Source: Clostridium lundense DSM 17049
GTDB taxonomy: Bacteria; Bacillota; Clostridia; Clostridiales; Clostridiaceae
Assembly (NCBI RefSeq): GCF_000619945.1
Contig: NZ_JHVC01000039.1
Span: 1-15,366, forward strand
Reading direction: 5' to 3'
Length of the DNA stretch: 15,366 nucleotides
Of this stretch, positions 1 through 7,493 are shown piece by piece. Numbering within the stretch: position 1 is the stretch's first letter; every line of letters begins with the position of its first letter. Below the pieces are notes generated by a model, which saw only the letters and a program-made list of their open reading frames with translations, was not told where the DNA came from and did not search any database. The translations under genes and the position numbers were made by a program.

Positions 1-302
1 CCATCCATCTGTGCTGCTCCTGTTATCATGTTCTTTACATAGTCAGCGTGTCCTGGACAGTCTACGTGTGCATAGTGTCTGTTGTCTGTCTGGTATTCTA
101 CGTGTGATGTATTGATTGTGATTCCTCTTTCTTTTTCTTCTGGTGCCTTATCTATTTGGTCATATTTGAATGCTTCTGCAAATCCCTTGTTTGCTAATAC
201 TGTTGTTATTGCTGCTGTTAATGTTGTCTTACCGTGGTCTACGTGTCCTATTGTTCCTATATTTACGTGTGGTTTACTTCTTTCAAATTTTTCCTTTGAC
301 AT
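1..302 (-). CDS. tuf: Elongation factor Tu, N-terminal part (3' end cut by window edge)
   Basis: EF-Tu is the GTPase that delivers aminoacyl-tRNA to the ribosomal A site in the cytoplasm. One hundred codons are present, running from the ATG at 302-300 off the left edge. The P-loop GHVDHGKT is at residues 19-26, the switch I part RGITIN at 59-64 and the G3 motif DCPGH at 81-85. The start is fixed by AAAGGAGG ending about 8 nt upstream and by the usual MSKEKFER N-terminus. It is the last visible gene of the unit ybxF-rpsL-rpsG-fusA-tuf, 35 bp after fusA, with no promoter in that gap. A second tuf lies at the right edge; the two visible parts do not overlap in the protein, so their identity cannot be judged here. 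Confidence 0.98.
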   Translation of the reverse strand, partial: MSKEKFERSKPHVNIGTIGHVDHGKTTLTAAITTVLANKGFAEAFKYDQIDKAPEEKERGITINTSHVEYQTDNRHYAHVDCPGHADYVKNMITGAAQMD

Positions 303-337
303 TGTTTGTTTCCTCCTTTATTTACAAGCATATTATA

Positions 338-2401
338 TTATTTATTACCTATGATTTGTTCCTGAATGCTCTTTGGAACTTCTTCATAGTGATCAAATTC
401 CATTGAGTAAACTCCTCTACCCTGAGTTCTTGATCTTAATACAGTTGCATAACCGAACATTTCTGAAAGTGGAACAAATGATCTAATAACCTGAGCTCCT
501 GATTGAGCTTCCATTCCTTCAATTCTTCCTCTTCTTGAGTTGATGTCACCCATAACATCTCCCATGTACTCTTCTGGTACAGTTACTTCAACTTTCATCA
601 TTGGCTCAAGTAATACTGGGTCTGCTTTAGCCATCGCATTCTTGAATGCCATGGAACCAGCAATTTTGAAGGCCATTTCAGATGAGTCAACATCATGGTA
701 TGATCCATCAAACAACTTAACTTTAAAGTTTATAACTGGGTATCCAGCAATTACACCACTATCAGAAGCTTCTCTTATACCATTATCGATTGGAGCAATG
801 TATTCTCTTGGAATAGATCCTCCAACTATAGCATTTTCAAATTCATAGTCACCTTCTGTTGGCATCATTTCAATCCAACAGTGACCATACTGTCCACGTC
901 CACCTGACTGTCTTACAAACTTACCTTCAGCTTTAACAGCTTTTCTAATAGTTTCTTTGTAAGCAACCTGTGGTGCACCTACGTTACATTCTACTTTAAA
1001 TTCTCTTGTAAGTCTATCAACTATTATTTCAAGATGAAGTTCTCCCATACCTGCTATAATAGTCTGACCAGTTTCTTGGTTTGTATAAGTTTTAAATGTT
1101 GGGTCTTCTTCAGCTAATTTTGCTAACGCAATACCCATCTTTTCTTGACCAGCTTTTGTCTTAGGCTCTATTGCTATATGAATAACTGGTTCTGGGAATT
1201 CCATTTTTTCAAGTATTACTGGTTCCTTTTCATCACAAAGAGTATCTCCTGTAGTTGTATCCTTCAATCCAACAACTGCACCTAAGTCTCCTGCATATAA
1301 TTCTTCAACTTCTTGTCTGTGATTAGCATGCATTTTAACTAATCTTCCTATTCTTTCTCTCTTACCTTTTGAAGAGTTATACACATATGTACCATTCTTT
1401 ACTATTCCTGAGTAAACTCTTACGAAAGCTAACTTACCTATAAATGGATCAGTTGCTATCTTAAATGCTAATGTTGCCATTGGTTCATCATCAGAAGTGT
1501 GTCTTGCCATTTCTTCTCCAGTTTCAGGATGTGTACCTTTTATTGCTGGAATATCTAATGGTGATGGCATATATTTAACTATAGCATCTATCATTGGCTG
1601 AACACCTTTGTTTTTATATGAAGAACCACAAATAACAGGAACTATTTTGTTAGCTATAACACCTTTTCTTAATGCTACTTCCATTTCCTCTATTGTTATT
1701 TCTTCACCTTCAAGGTATTTCATCATTAATTCTTCATCTAATTCAACTATAGCTTCTATCATAGCAGCTCTGTATTCTTCTACTAAATCCTTCATATCTT
1801 CAGGGATTTCTGCTGCTCCCATAGTTTTTCCTAAGTCATCTGTATATATAACTGCTTCGTTTCTTATTAAGTCTACGAATCCTTTAAATGCATCTTCTTT
1901 TCCTATTGGTAATTGAATTGGAACTGCATTAGCATGAAGTCTTTCTCTCATCATGTTAACAACTCTAAAGAAGTCTGCTCCCATGATATCCATTTTATTT
2001 ACATAAGCCATTCTTGGAACCTTATATTTATCTGCCTGTCTCCATACTGTCTCAGTCTGTGGTTCAACTCCGCCTTTTGCTGTTAATACTGTAACTGCAC
2101 CATCAAGTACTCTTAAGGATCTTTCAACTTCTACTGTGAAGTCTACGTGTCCTGGTGTGTCTATGATGTTAATTACATGATCTTTCCACATACAAGTTGT
2201 TGCTGCAGAAGTTATTGTTATACCTCTTTCCTGTTCCTGAACCATCCAGTCCATTGTAGCAGCACCTTCATGAACTTCTCCTATTTTATGAGTTTTACCT
2301 GTGTAGAATAGAATACGTTCTGTTGTTGTTGTTTTACCTGCGTCTATATGTGCCATTATTCCTATATTACGAAACTTCTCTAATGGGTATTCTCTTGCCA
2401 C
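338..2401 (-). CDS. fusA: Elongation factor G (EF-G)
   Basis: EF-G is the translocase GTPase that moves tRNA and mRNA through the ribosome; with RRF it also splits ribosomes. The protein has 687 residues, normal for the family. The G domain shows P-loop AHIDAGKT at residues 17-24, RGITI at 59-63, DTPGH at 81-85 and NKMD at 135-138. Domains II to V follow, including GQYGH and the RRGRIEGM segment of the C-terminal region. The start is GTG at 2401-2399, preceded by GAGGAGG with an 8-nt spacer; the MAREYPLEKFRNIGIMAHID beginning fits the family. It is followed by tuf after 35 bp. A strong hairpin terminator separates it from rpsG upstream, so its supply must come from readthrough or a local promoter. 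Confidence 0.98.
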   Translation of the reverse strand: MAREYPLEKFRNIGIMAHIDAGKTTTTERILFYTGKTHKIGEVHEGAATMDWMVQEQERGITITSAATTCMWKDHVINIIDTPGHVDFTVEVERSLRVLDGAVTVLTAKGGVEPQTETVWRQADKYKVPRMAYVNKMDIMGADFFRVVNMMRERLHANAVPIQLPIGKEDAFKGFVDLIRNEAVIYTDDLGKTMGAAEIPEDMKDLVEEYRAAMIEAIVELDEELMMKYLEGEEITIEEMEVALRKGVIANKIVPVICGSSYKNKGVQPMIDAIVKYMPSPLDIPAIKGTHPETGEEMARHTSDDEPMATLAFKIATDPFIGKLAFVRVYSGIVKNGTYVYNSSKGKRERIGRLVKMHANHRQEVEELYAGDLGAVVGLKDTTTGDTLCDEKEPVILEKMEFPEPVIHIAIEPKTKAGQEKMGIALAKLAEEDPTFKTYTNQETGQTIIAGMGELHLEIIVDRLTREFKVECNVGAPQVAYKETIRKAVKAEGKFVRQSGGRGQYGHCWIEMMPTEGDYEFENAIVGGSIPREYIAPIDNGIREASDSGVIAGYPVINFKVKLFDGSYHDVDSSEMAFKIAGSMAFKNAMAKADPVLLEPMMKVEVTVPEEYMGDVMGDINSRRGRIEGMEAQSGAQVIRSFVPLSEMFGYATVLRSRTQGRGVYSMEFDHYEEVPKSIQEQIIGNK

Positions 2402-2462
2402 TTTTGTTTCCTCCTCTCGAACTATAAATATATTTCGTTTTATAAAGTAAATTTAAATTTGT

Positions 2463-2500
2463 AAAAACTGTTTTGACAAAAAAATGCCAAAACAGTTTTT
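2463..2500 (-). terminator. Intrinsic terminator-like hairpin between rpsG and fusA
   Basis: The transcript folds into a 15-bp stem with one G-U pair: arms 2486-2500 and 2463-2477, with an 8-nt U-rich loop. The stem ends in a run of five U followed by ACAAAUUU. It begins 4 nt after the rpsG stop codon. The A-run of the 5' arm also gives U residues on the plus strand, so it could act in both directions. Because fusA and tuf follow in the same direction, it is more likely a partial terminator or a 3'-end stabiliser than a full stop. Confidence 0.75.
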
Positions 2501-2504
2501 AATA

Positions 2505-2975
2505 TTAATATCTGTAATGAGCGAAAGCTTTGTTTGCTTCTGCCATTTTATGAGTATCTTCTCTTTTCTTAACAGCTGCTCCTGTATTATTAGCTGCATC
2601 CATAAGTTCTCCAGCAAGTCTTTCTCTCATGTATTTTTCGCCTCTTTTTCTTGCTGCATCAAGCATCCATCTAATACCTAGAGTCTGTCTTCTTTCTGGT
2701 CTTACTTCAATTGGAACCTGATATGTAGCACCACCAATTCTTCTTGCTTTTACTTCAAGTAATGGCATTACGTTGTTCATTGCTGTTTCAAATACTTCCA
2801 TTGAATCTTTACCAGTTTTATTAGCTATAATTTCAAACGCATCGTAGCAAATTTGCTGAGCTACACCTCTTTTACCGTCTATCATTATGCTGTTTATAAA
2901 TTTAGTTACAACTTTGCTATTGTACATTGGATCTGGTAATACATCTCTTTTTGCTATATGTCCTTTTCTTGGCAC
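2505..2975 (-). CDS. rpsG: 30S ribosomal protein S7
   Basis: S7 is a primary binder of the 16S rRNA 3' major domain and starts assembly of the 30S head near the E site. I place the start at GTG 2975-2973, giving 156 residues beginning MPRKGHIAKRDVLPDPMYNS, the canonical S7 N-terminus and length. AAGGAGGG at 2983-2990 lies 7 nt upstream. A longer in-frame reading from ATG 3011 would add 12 residues (MNLKQFIKEGRK), but these encode the SD region and have no SD of their own. Conserved segments KFINSIMIDGKRGVAQ and GGATYQVPIEVRPERR are intact. A 155-nt structured gap separates it from rpsL. Confidence 0.97.
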   Translation of the reverse strand: MPRKGHIAKRDVLPDPMYNSKVVTKFINSIMIDGKRGVAQQICYDAFEIIANKTGKDSMEVFETAMNNVMPLLEVKARRIGGATYQVPIEVRPERRQTLGIRWMLDAARKRGEKYMRERLAGELMDAANNTGAAVKKREDTHKMAEANKAFAHYRY

Positions 2976-3130
2976 TTTTCTTCCCTCCTTAATAAATTGT
3001 TTTAAGTTCATCGGTACTCGATTAAAAAATTTTTAACCGCAAAGCGCTTTGTACTTCTGCAAATTATTTATAAAATAATTAATATATATATATAAATGCC
3101 GAAGACACAGCACCATTTTAATTAATAAAC
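2976..3130 (-). other. Structured rpsL-rpsG intercistronic region
   Basis: This 155-nt gap holds several potential RNA hairpins in transcript order. They are UGCUG/CGGCA around a UGUCUU loop (3097-3112), an (AT)6A run (3082-3094), an 8-bp stem with 3-nt loop (3062-3080), the perfect palindrome CAAAGCGCTTTG (3040-3051), an A/T-rich palindrome around 3022-3036, and AUCG/CGAU around a 5-nt loop (3010-3022). The rpsG SD follows. I see no good promoter. In E. coli the S12-S7 gap carries the S7 autoregulatory site; whether this one does is inference. Confidence 0.5.
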
Positions 3131-3508
3131 TTATTTTTGTTTTGGTTTTTTCGCACCATATTTTGATCTGGATTGCATTCTGTTAGCTACTCCAGCTGAG
3201 TCTAGTGCACCTCTTACAATGTGGTATCTAACACCAGGAAGGTCTTTTACTCTTCCTCCTCTTATAAGAACAACACTGTGCTCCTGTAAGTTGTGTCCTA
3301 CACCTGGAATGTACGCACTTACTTCATAACCATTTGTAAGTCTAACTCTGGCAATTTTTCTTAACGCTGAGTTTGGCTTCTTTGGTGTAGTAGTTTTAAC
3401 TACTGTACATACTCCTCTTTTCTGAGGGCATTGTTTTAATGCTGGTGCTGTTGACTGTGCTTTTACTGTCTTTCTACCTTTTCTTACTAATTGGCTTATA
3501 GTTGGCAT
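3131..3508 (-). CDS. rpsL: 30S ribosomal protein S12
   Basis: S12 sits at the decoding centre and controls accuracy of tRNA selection. The protein has 125 residues, normal length. The decoding loops TTPKKPNSALRK and GGRVKDLPGVRYH are intact, with Lys43, Lys88 and Asp89 present; Asp89 is the residue methylthiolated in many bacteria. Known streptomycin-resistance positions (Lys43, Lys88) are wild type. The ATG at 3508 follows GAGGAGGTG. It lies 54 bp after the L7Ae-like gene and belongs to the same unit. Confidence 0.98.
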   Translation of the reverse strand: MPTISQLVRKGRKTVKAQSTAPALKQCPQKRGVCTVVKTTTPKKPNSALRKIARVRLTNGYEVSAYIPGVGHNLQEHSVVLIRGGRVKDLPGVRYHIVRGALDSAGVANRMQSRSKYGAKKPKQK

Positions 3509-3562
3509 ATTTACACCTCCTCGATAAATTTTATATCTATTAATTAAATATTAGTTATAAGC

Positions 3563-3805
3563 TTAATCATTTAATATTGCAGCGGTTGCTGCTCCAACAT
3601 CTATTCCACAAAGTTTTCCTAGTTCTTTCATATTGTTTACATATACTATATGAAGGGAATTTTCCTCCGCAGCACTCTTTATTTGGTCAAATATCTTTTT
3701 GTCAGCATCCTTAGCTATATATACTGCTTTTACGCTGTTACTTTTTATAGCCTTCAAAGATTGCTTAAAACCGACAACCTTTTTCCCACTAAGTCTGTCG
3801 ATCAT
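3563..3805 (-). CDS. rplGB: L7Ae-family kink-turn RNA-binding ribosomal protein (YbxF type)
   Basis: This small protein of 80 residues belongs to the L7Ae/L30e/YbxF family, whose members bind kink-turn RNA. The family pattern is visible: a basic N-terminus (GKKVVGFKQSLKAI), the AVYIAKDAD strand-turn at residues 27-35, a helix, the VYVNNMKELGKLCGIDVGAA segment (54-73) and a short C-terminus. The ATG at 3805 follows a GGGGGG SD. Position between rpoC and rpsL matches ybxF of Bacillus subtilis. It is first in its unit, with its own promoter right after rpoC. The ribosomal role in Firmicutes is less well defined than for its neighbours. Confidence 0.93.
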   Translation of the reverse strand: MIDRLSGKKVVGFKQSLKAIKSNSVKAVYIAKDADKKIFDQIKSAAEENSLHIVYVNNMKELGKLCGIDVGAATAAILND

Positions 3806-3834
3806 ATTTGTTCCCCCCTAAAACTTTATGTTAT

Positions 3835-3861
3835 GGAGACAAAGTTAGAAACTCTGTCTCC
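3835..3861 (-). promoter_or_regulatory. Leader hairpin upstream of the L7Ae-like gene
   Basis: A 12-bp stem with one G-U pair and a UCU loop forms in the transcript: GGAGACAGAGUU pairs with AACUUUGUCUCC. It starts about 14 nt after the predicted transcription start and ends about 30 nt before the ATG. No U-run follows it on the transcribed strand, so it is not an obvious terminator. It may protect the 5' end or bind a regulator; its role is unknown. Confidence 0.7.
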
Positions 3862-3881
3862 CTTTTAAAACACACAGAAGT

Positions 3882-3910
3882 ATTTTATCACCTTAAAACT
3901 ATCCTGTCAA
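3882..3910 (-). promoter_or_regulatory. Promoter of the ybxF-rpsL-rpsG-fusA-tuf unit
   Basis: The -35 TTGACA (3905-3910) is perfect. A 17-bp spacer leads to TAAAAT (3882-3887), preceded by TGA, giving an extended -10. The -35 lies 5 nt beyond the rpoC stop codon. No hairpin terminator lies between rpoC and this promoter, so readthrough from rpoBC is also likely. Confidence 0.9.
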
Positions 3911-3915
3911 CAAAT

Positions 3916-6900
3916 TTAAACTTCTATTTCGCTTGTTAAATTTGTAATTTCTTTATCTTCATCTTTTAATTCTTCATCTTTTTCTGTATTAAGTCTTATT
4001 GATCTATATCTTGTCATTCCTGTACCAGCTGGGATTAACTTACCAATTATTACATTTTCTTTTAATCCTAATAATGGATCTATTTTTCCCTTAATAGCTG
4101 CATCTGTTAATACTCTAGTTGTTTCCTGGAAGGATGCTGCTGATAAGAATGAGTCAGTTGCTAAGGCTGCTTTTGTAATACCTAGTAAGGCAATTCTTCC
4201 TCTAGCTGGTTCTCCACCCATAGCTTCTGCTTTTTCATTTTCTTCTTCAAAATCAAATATATCAATCATAGTACCTGGTAATAATTCAGTATCACCAGAT
4301 TCTTCTATTTTAACTTTTCTTGTCATTTGTCTTACTACTACTTCAAGATGTTTATCATTTATATCAACACCTTGTAGTCTATAAACTTTTTGTACTTCTG
4401 ATAGAAGGTAATTCTTAACACCCTTTACACCTTTGATTCTTATGATATCATGAGGATTTACTGATCCTTCAGTGATTTCATCACCAGCGTTAATTATATC
4501 TCCATTTGATACTTTAAGTCTTGAACCAAATGGAATATCATAACTTACTTCTTCTCCAGAATCACCTGTAACTACTACTGTTCTCTTTTTCTTAGTATCT
4601 TCCATTCTTACAGTACCTGATATTTCAGTAACTATAGCTAATCCTTTTGGCTTTCTTGCTTCAAATAACTCCTCAACTCTTGGAAGACCTTGAGTTATAT
4701 CTGATCCTGCAACACCACCAGTATGGAATGTTCTCATTGTAAGCTGTGTACCAGGTTCTCCTATACTCTGTGCTGCTGTAATTCCTACTGACTCACCAAT
4801 ATTAATTTTTTCTGCTGTAGCCATATTCATTCCATAACACTTAGAACATACTCCATGCTTAGATTTACATGTAAATACTGATCTAATTTTAACTTTTTTA
4901 ACACCTGCAGCTTCAATATTGTCTGCTGTCTTAGAATCTATATATTGATCTCTTGGAATTATAAGTTCTCCAGTAGTTGGATCTATTATATCCTCTGCAG
5001 AATATCTACCATGAAGTCTTTCAGATAAAGGTTCTATTATTTCATTTCCTTCCCTTATTTCTGAAACTTCAAAGCCTTCTTTTGATCCACAATCTTCTTC
5101 CCTTACTATAACATCCTGGCTTACATCAACAAGTCTTCTTGTTAAGTAACCTGAGTCTGCAGTTTTTAATGCCGTATCCGCATTACCCTTTCTAGCACCG
5201 TGTGTAGAGATAAAGTACTCTAATACGTCTAGACCTTCTCTAAATGAAGCTCTTATTGGTAATTCAAGGATCTTACCAGATGGATTTGCCATAAGTCCTC
5301 TCATACCTGCAAGCTGCTTAATCTGGCTCTTAGAACCTCTGGCTCCTGAATCTGCCATCATGAATATTGGATTGAATTTATCAAGATTATTCATTAGTGC
5401 ATCTGCTATTTGATCTGTAGTTTTAGTCCATTTTTCTATAACTCTTTCATATCTTTCATCTTCTGATATAAAGCCTCTTCTATACATCTTTTCAATCTTA
5501 TTAACTGCTTCATCAGCTTCAGCCAATAATTTTTTCTTAGCCTCTGGCACAACCATATCAGAAGTTGATACAGTTATAGCTCCTATAGTAGAGTAATGGT
5601 ATCCCTTAGCTTTTATCTTATCCAACATTACAGATGTCTTTGTAGGACCATGTTTCATATAGCATTTATTGATTATTTTTCCCAAGGCTGATTTATTTAC
5701 CAAAAAATCTACTTCCAATTTGAATTCATTTTCTGGCTTACTTCTATCTATAAATCCTAAATCCTGAGGAATTGATTCATTAAACATTATTTTACCAGGA
5801 GTAGTTTCTATTATTCCAGAAACAATCTCCCCATCTTTTTCTTTCATCATTCTTACTTTTATCTTAGCATGTATATCAATGTCACCTGTTTCATAAGCCA
5901 TTATAACTTCTTCAGCATCTGAGAAGACTCTTCCTTCTCCACTAACTCCATCTTTATCAATAGTTAGATAATATGATCCAAGTACCATATCCTGAGTTGG
6001 AACGACTACTGGCTTACCATCTGAAGGTTTTAATATATTATGTGCAGCAAGCATTAAGAATCTAGCCTCTGCTTGAGCCTCCACAGATAGGGGTACGTGT
6101 ACTGCCATCTGGTCTCCATCAAAGTCAGCATTATATGCTGTACATGCTAAAGGATGTAATTTTATAGCTCTTCCTTCCACTAGCACTGGCTGGAATGCCT
6201 GAATTCCTAGTCTATGTAAAGTAGGAGCACGATTTAATAATACTGGATGATCAGATATAACTTCTTCTAATACATCCCATACTTGTGGCTGAACTCTTTC
6301 AACCATTCTCTTAGCACTCTTAATATTGTGAGCTAAACCACCTTCTACTAATTTCTTCATAACAAAAGGCTTAAATAGTTCTAGCGCCATTTCTTTAGGC
6401 AGACCACATTGATACATCTTAAGTTCAGGTCCAACAACTATAACAGAACGTCCTGAATAGTCAACACGCTTTCCAAGTAAGTTCTGTCTAAATCTTCCCT
6501 GCTTACCTTTTAACATATCAGATAACGATTTTAAAGGTCTATTACCAGGTCCTGTAACTGGCCTTCCCCTTCTGCCATTATCTATTAACGCATCCACTGC
6601 TTCCTGTAGCATTCTTTTTTCATTTCTTACTATTATATCTGGTGCACCTAAATCTAATAACTTCTTCAATCTATTATTTCTGTTAATAACTCTTCTATAT
6701 AAGTCATTTAAATCTGAAGTAGCAAATCTTCCTCCATCAAGCTGAACCATAGGTCTTAAATCTGGTGGAATAACAGGTATAACATCAATAATCATCCAAT
6801 CTGGTCTATTTCCAGACTTTCTGAAAGATTCTACTACCTCAAGCCTTCTTATAATTCTAACTTTCTTCTGTCCTGTACTAGTCTTTAATCCTTCTTTTAA

Positions 6901-7473
6901 TTCTTTTGATAAGCGCTCTAAATCTATATCTTCTAATAATCTCTTTATAGACTCAGCACCCATTCCTGCTGAGAAACTATCTTCACCATATTTATCTATA
7001 GCTTCTCTATACTCTTTTTCATTTAACAATTGTTTTTTTAATAGCTGAGTCTCTTTAGGATCAAGTACTATATAAGAAGCAAAGTATAATACTTTCTCTA
7101 AAGATCTTGGAGACATATCAAGTATAAGTCCCATACGTGATGGAATACCTTTAAAGTACCAAATGTGGGATACAGGGGCAGCTAATTCAATGTGCCCCAT
7201 TCTTTCACGTCTTACCTTTGATTTTGTAACTTCAACTCCACATCTATCACAAACTATACCCTTATATCTAACTCTTTTATATTTTCCACAGTGACATTCC
7301 CAATCTTTTGTAGGTCCAAATATTCTTTCACAAAACAATCCGTCCCTTTCAGGTTTTAATGTCCTGTAGTTTATGGTCTCGGGTTTTTTAACCTCACCTC
7401 TTGACCATTCTCTAATTTGTTCTGGTGAAGCCAATCCTATTTGTAAAGCATCAAAATTATTTAATTCAAACAA
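3916..7473 (-). CDS. rpoC: DNA-directed RNA polymerase subunit beta'
   Basis: RpoC forms the catalytic pincer of RNA polymerase with RpoB. The protein has 1185 residues, as expected for Firmicutes. Cys60, Cys62, Cys75 and Cys78 form the N-terminal zinc ribbon. NADFDGDQM at 448-456 holds the Mg-binding Asp450, Asp452 and Asp454. Cys795, Cys869, Cys876 and Cys879 form the second zinc site. The trigger-loop region SIGEPGTQLTMRTFHTGGVA is intact. The start is TTG at 7473-7471, giving the usual FELNNFDALQIGLASPE N-terminus, with GGGAGG at 7482-7487 and an 8-nt spacer. An out-of-frame ATG abuts the SD. It follows rpoB after 20 bp and is translated from the same message. Confidence 0.98.
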   Translation of the reverse strand: MFELNNFDALQIGLASPEQIREWSRGEVKKPETINYRTLKPERDGLFCERIFGPTKDWECHCGKYKRVRYKGIVCDRCGVEVTKSKVRRERMGHIELAAPVSHIWYFKGIPSRMGLILDMSPRSLEKVLYFASYIVLDPKETQLLKKQLLNEKEYREAIDKYGEDSFSAGMGAESIKRLLEDIDLERLSKELKEGLKTSTGQKKVRIIRRLEVVESFRKSGNRPDWMIIDVIPVIPPDLRPMVQLDGGRFATSDLNDLYRRVINRNNRLKKLLDLGAPDIIVRNEKRMLQEAVDALIDNGRRGRPVTGPGNRPLKSLSDMLKGKQGRFRQNLLGKRVDYSGRSVIVVGPELKMYQCGLPKEMALELFKPFVMKKLVEGGLAHNIKSAKRMVERVQPQVWDVLEEVISDHPVLLNRAPTLHRLGIQAFQPVLVEGRAIKLHPLACTAYNADFDGDQMAVHVPLSVEAQAEARFLMLAAHNILKPSDGKPVVVPTQDMVLGSYYLTIDKDGVSGEGRVFSDAEEVIMAYETGDIDIHAKIKVRMMKEKDGEIVSGIIETTPGKIMFNESIPQDLGFIDRSKPENEFKLEVDFLVNKSALGKIINKCYMKHGPTKTSVMLDKIKAKGYHYSTIGAITVSTSDMVVPEAKKKLLAEADEAVNKIEKMYRRGFISEDERYERVIEKWTKTTDQIADALMNNLDKFNPIFMMADSGARGSKSQIKQLAGMRGLMANPSGKILELPIRASFREGLDVLEYFISTHGARKGNADTALKTADSGYLTRRLVDVSQDVIVREEDCGSKEGFEVSEIREGNEIIEPLSERLHGRYSAEDIIDPTTGELIIPRDQYIDSKTADNIEAAGVKKVKIRSVFTCKSKHGVCSKCYGMNMATAEKINIGESVGITAAQSIGEPGTQLTMRTFHTGGVAGSDITQGLPRVEELFEARKPKGLAIVTEISGTVRMEDTKKKRTVVVTGDSGEEVSYDIPFGSRLKVSNGDIINAGDEITEGSVNPHDIIRIKGVKGVKNYLLSEVQKVYRLQGVDINDKHLEVVVRQMTRKVKIEESGDTELLPGTMIDIFDFEEENEKAEAMGGEPARGRIALLGITKAALATDSFLSAASFQETTRVLTDAAIKGKIDPLLGLKENVIIGKLIPAGTGMTRYRSIRLNTEKDEELKDEDKEITNLTSEIEV

Positions 7474-7493
7474 GGGTTCATCCTCCCTTCAAA

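Noticed and set aside
2976..3011. A 12-residue N-terminal extension of S7 from ATG 3011
   Set aside because: The extension codes through the SD, has no SD of its own, and the GTG at 2975 gives the canonical 156-residue S7.
3082..3094. The (AT)6A run as a functional repeat
   Set aside because: Such runs are common by chance in spacers this AT-rich; it is noted only as part of the rpsL-rpsG gap.
3835..3861. The leader hairpin as the rpoBC terminator
   Set aside because: It lacks a U-run on the transcribed strand and lies downstream of the next promoter.
3806..3880. A kink-turn for autoregulation by the L7Ae-like protein
   Set aside because: No 3-nt bulge followed by tandem G-A pairs could be found in the leader.
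7464..7481. A six-codon peptide starting at ATG 7481 before rpoC
   Set aside because: The ATG touches the SD with no spacer, so initiation there is unlikely; the TTG frame gives the conserved RpoC N-terminus.
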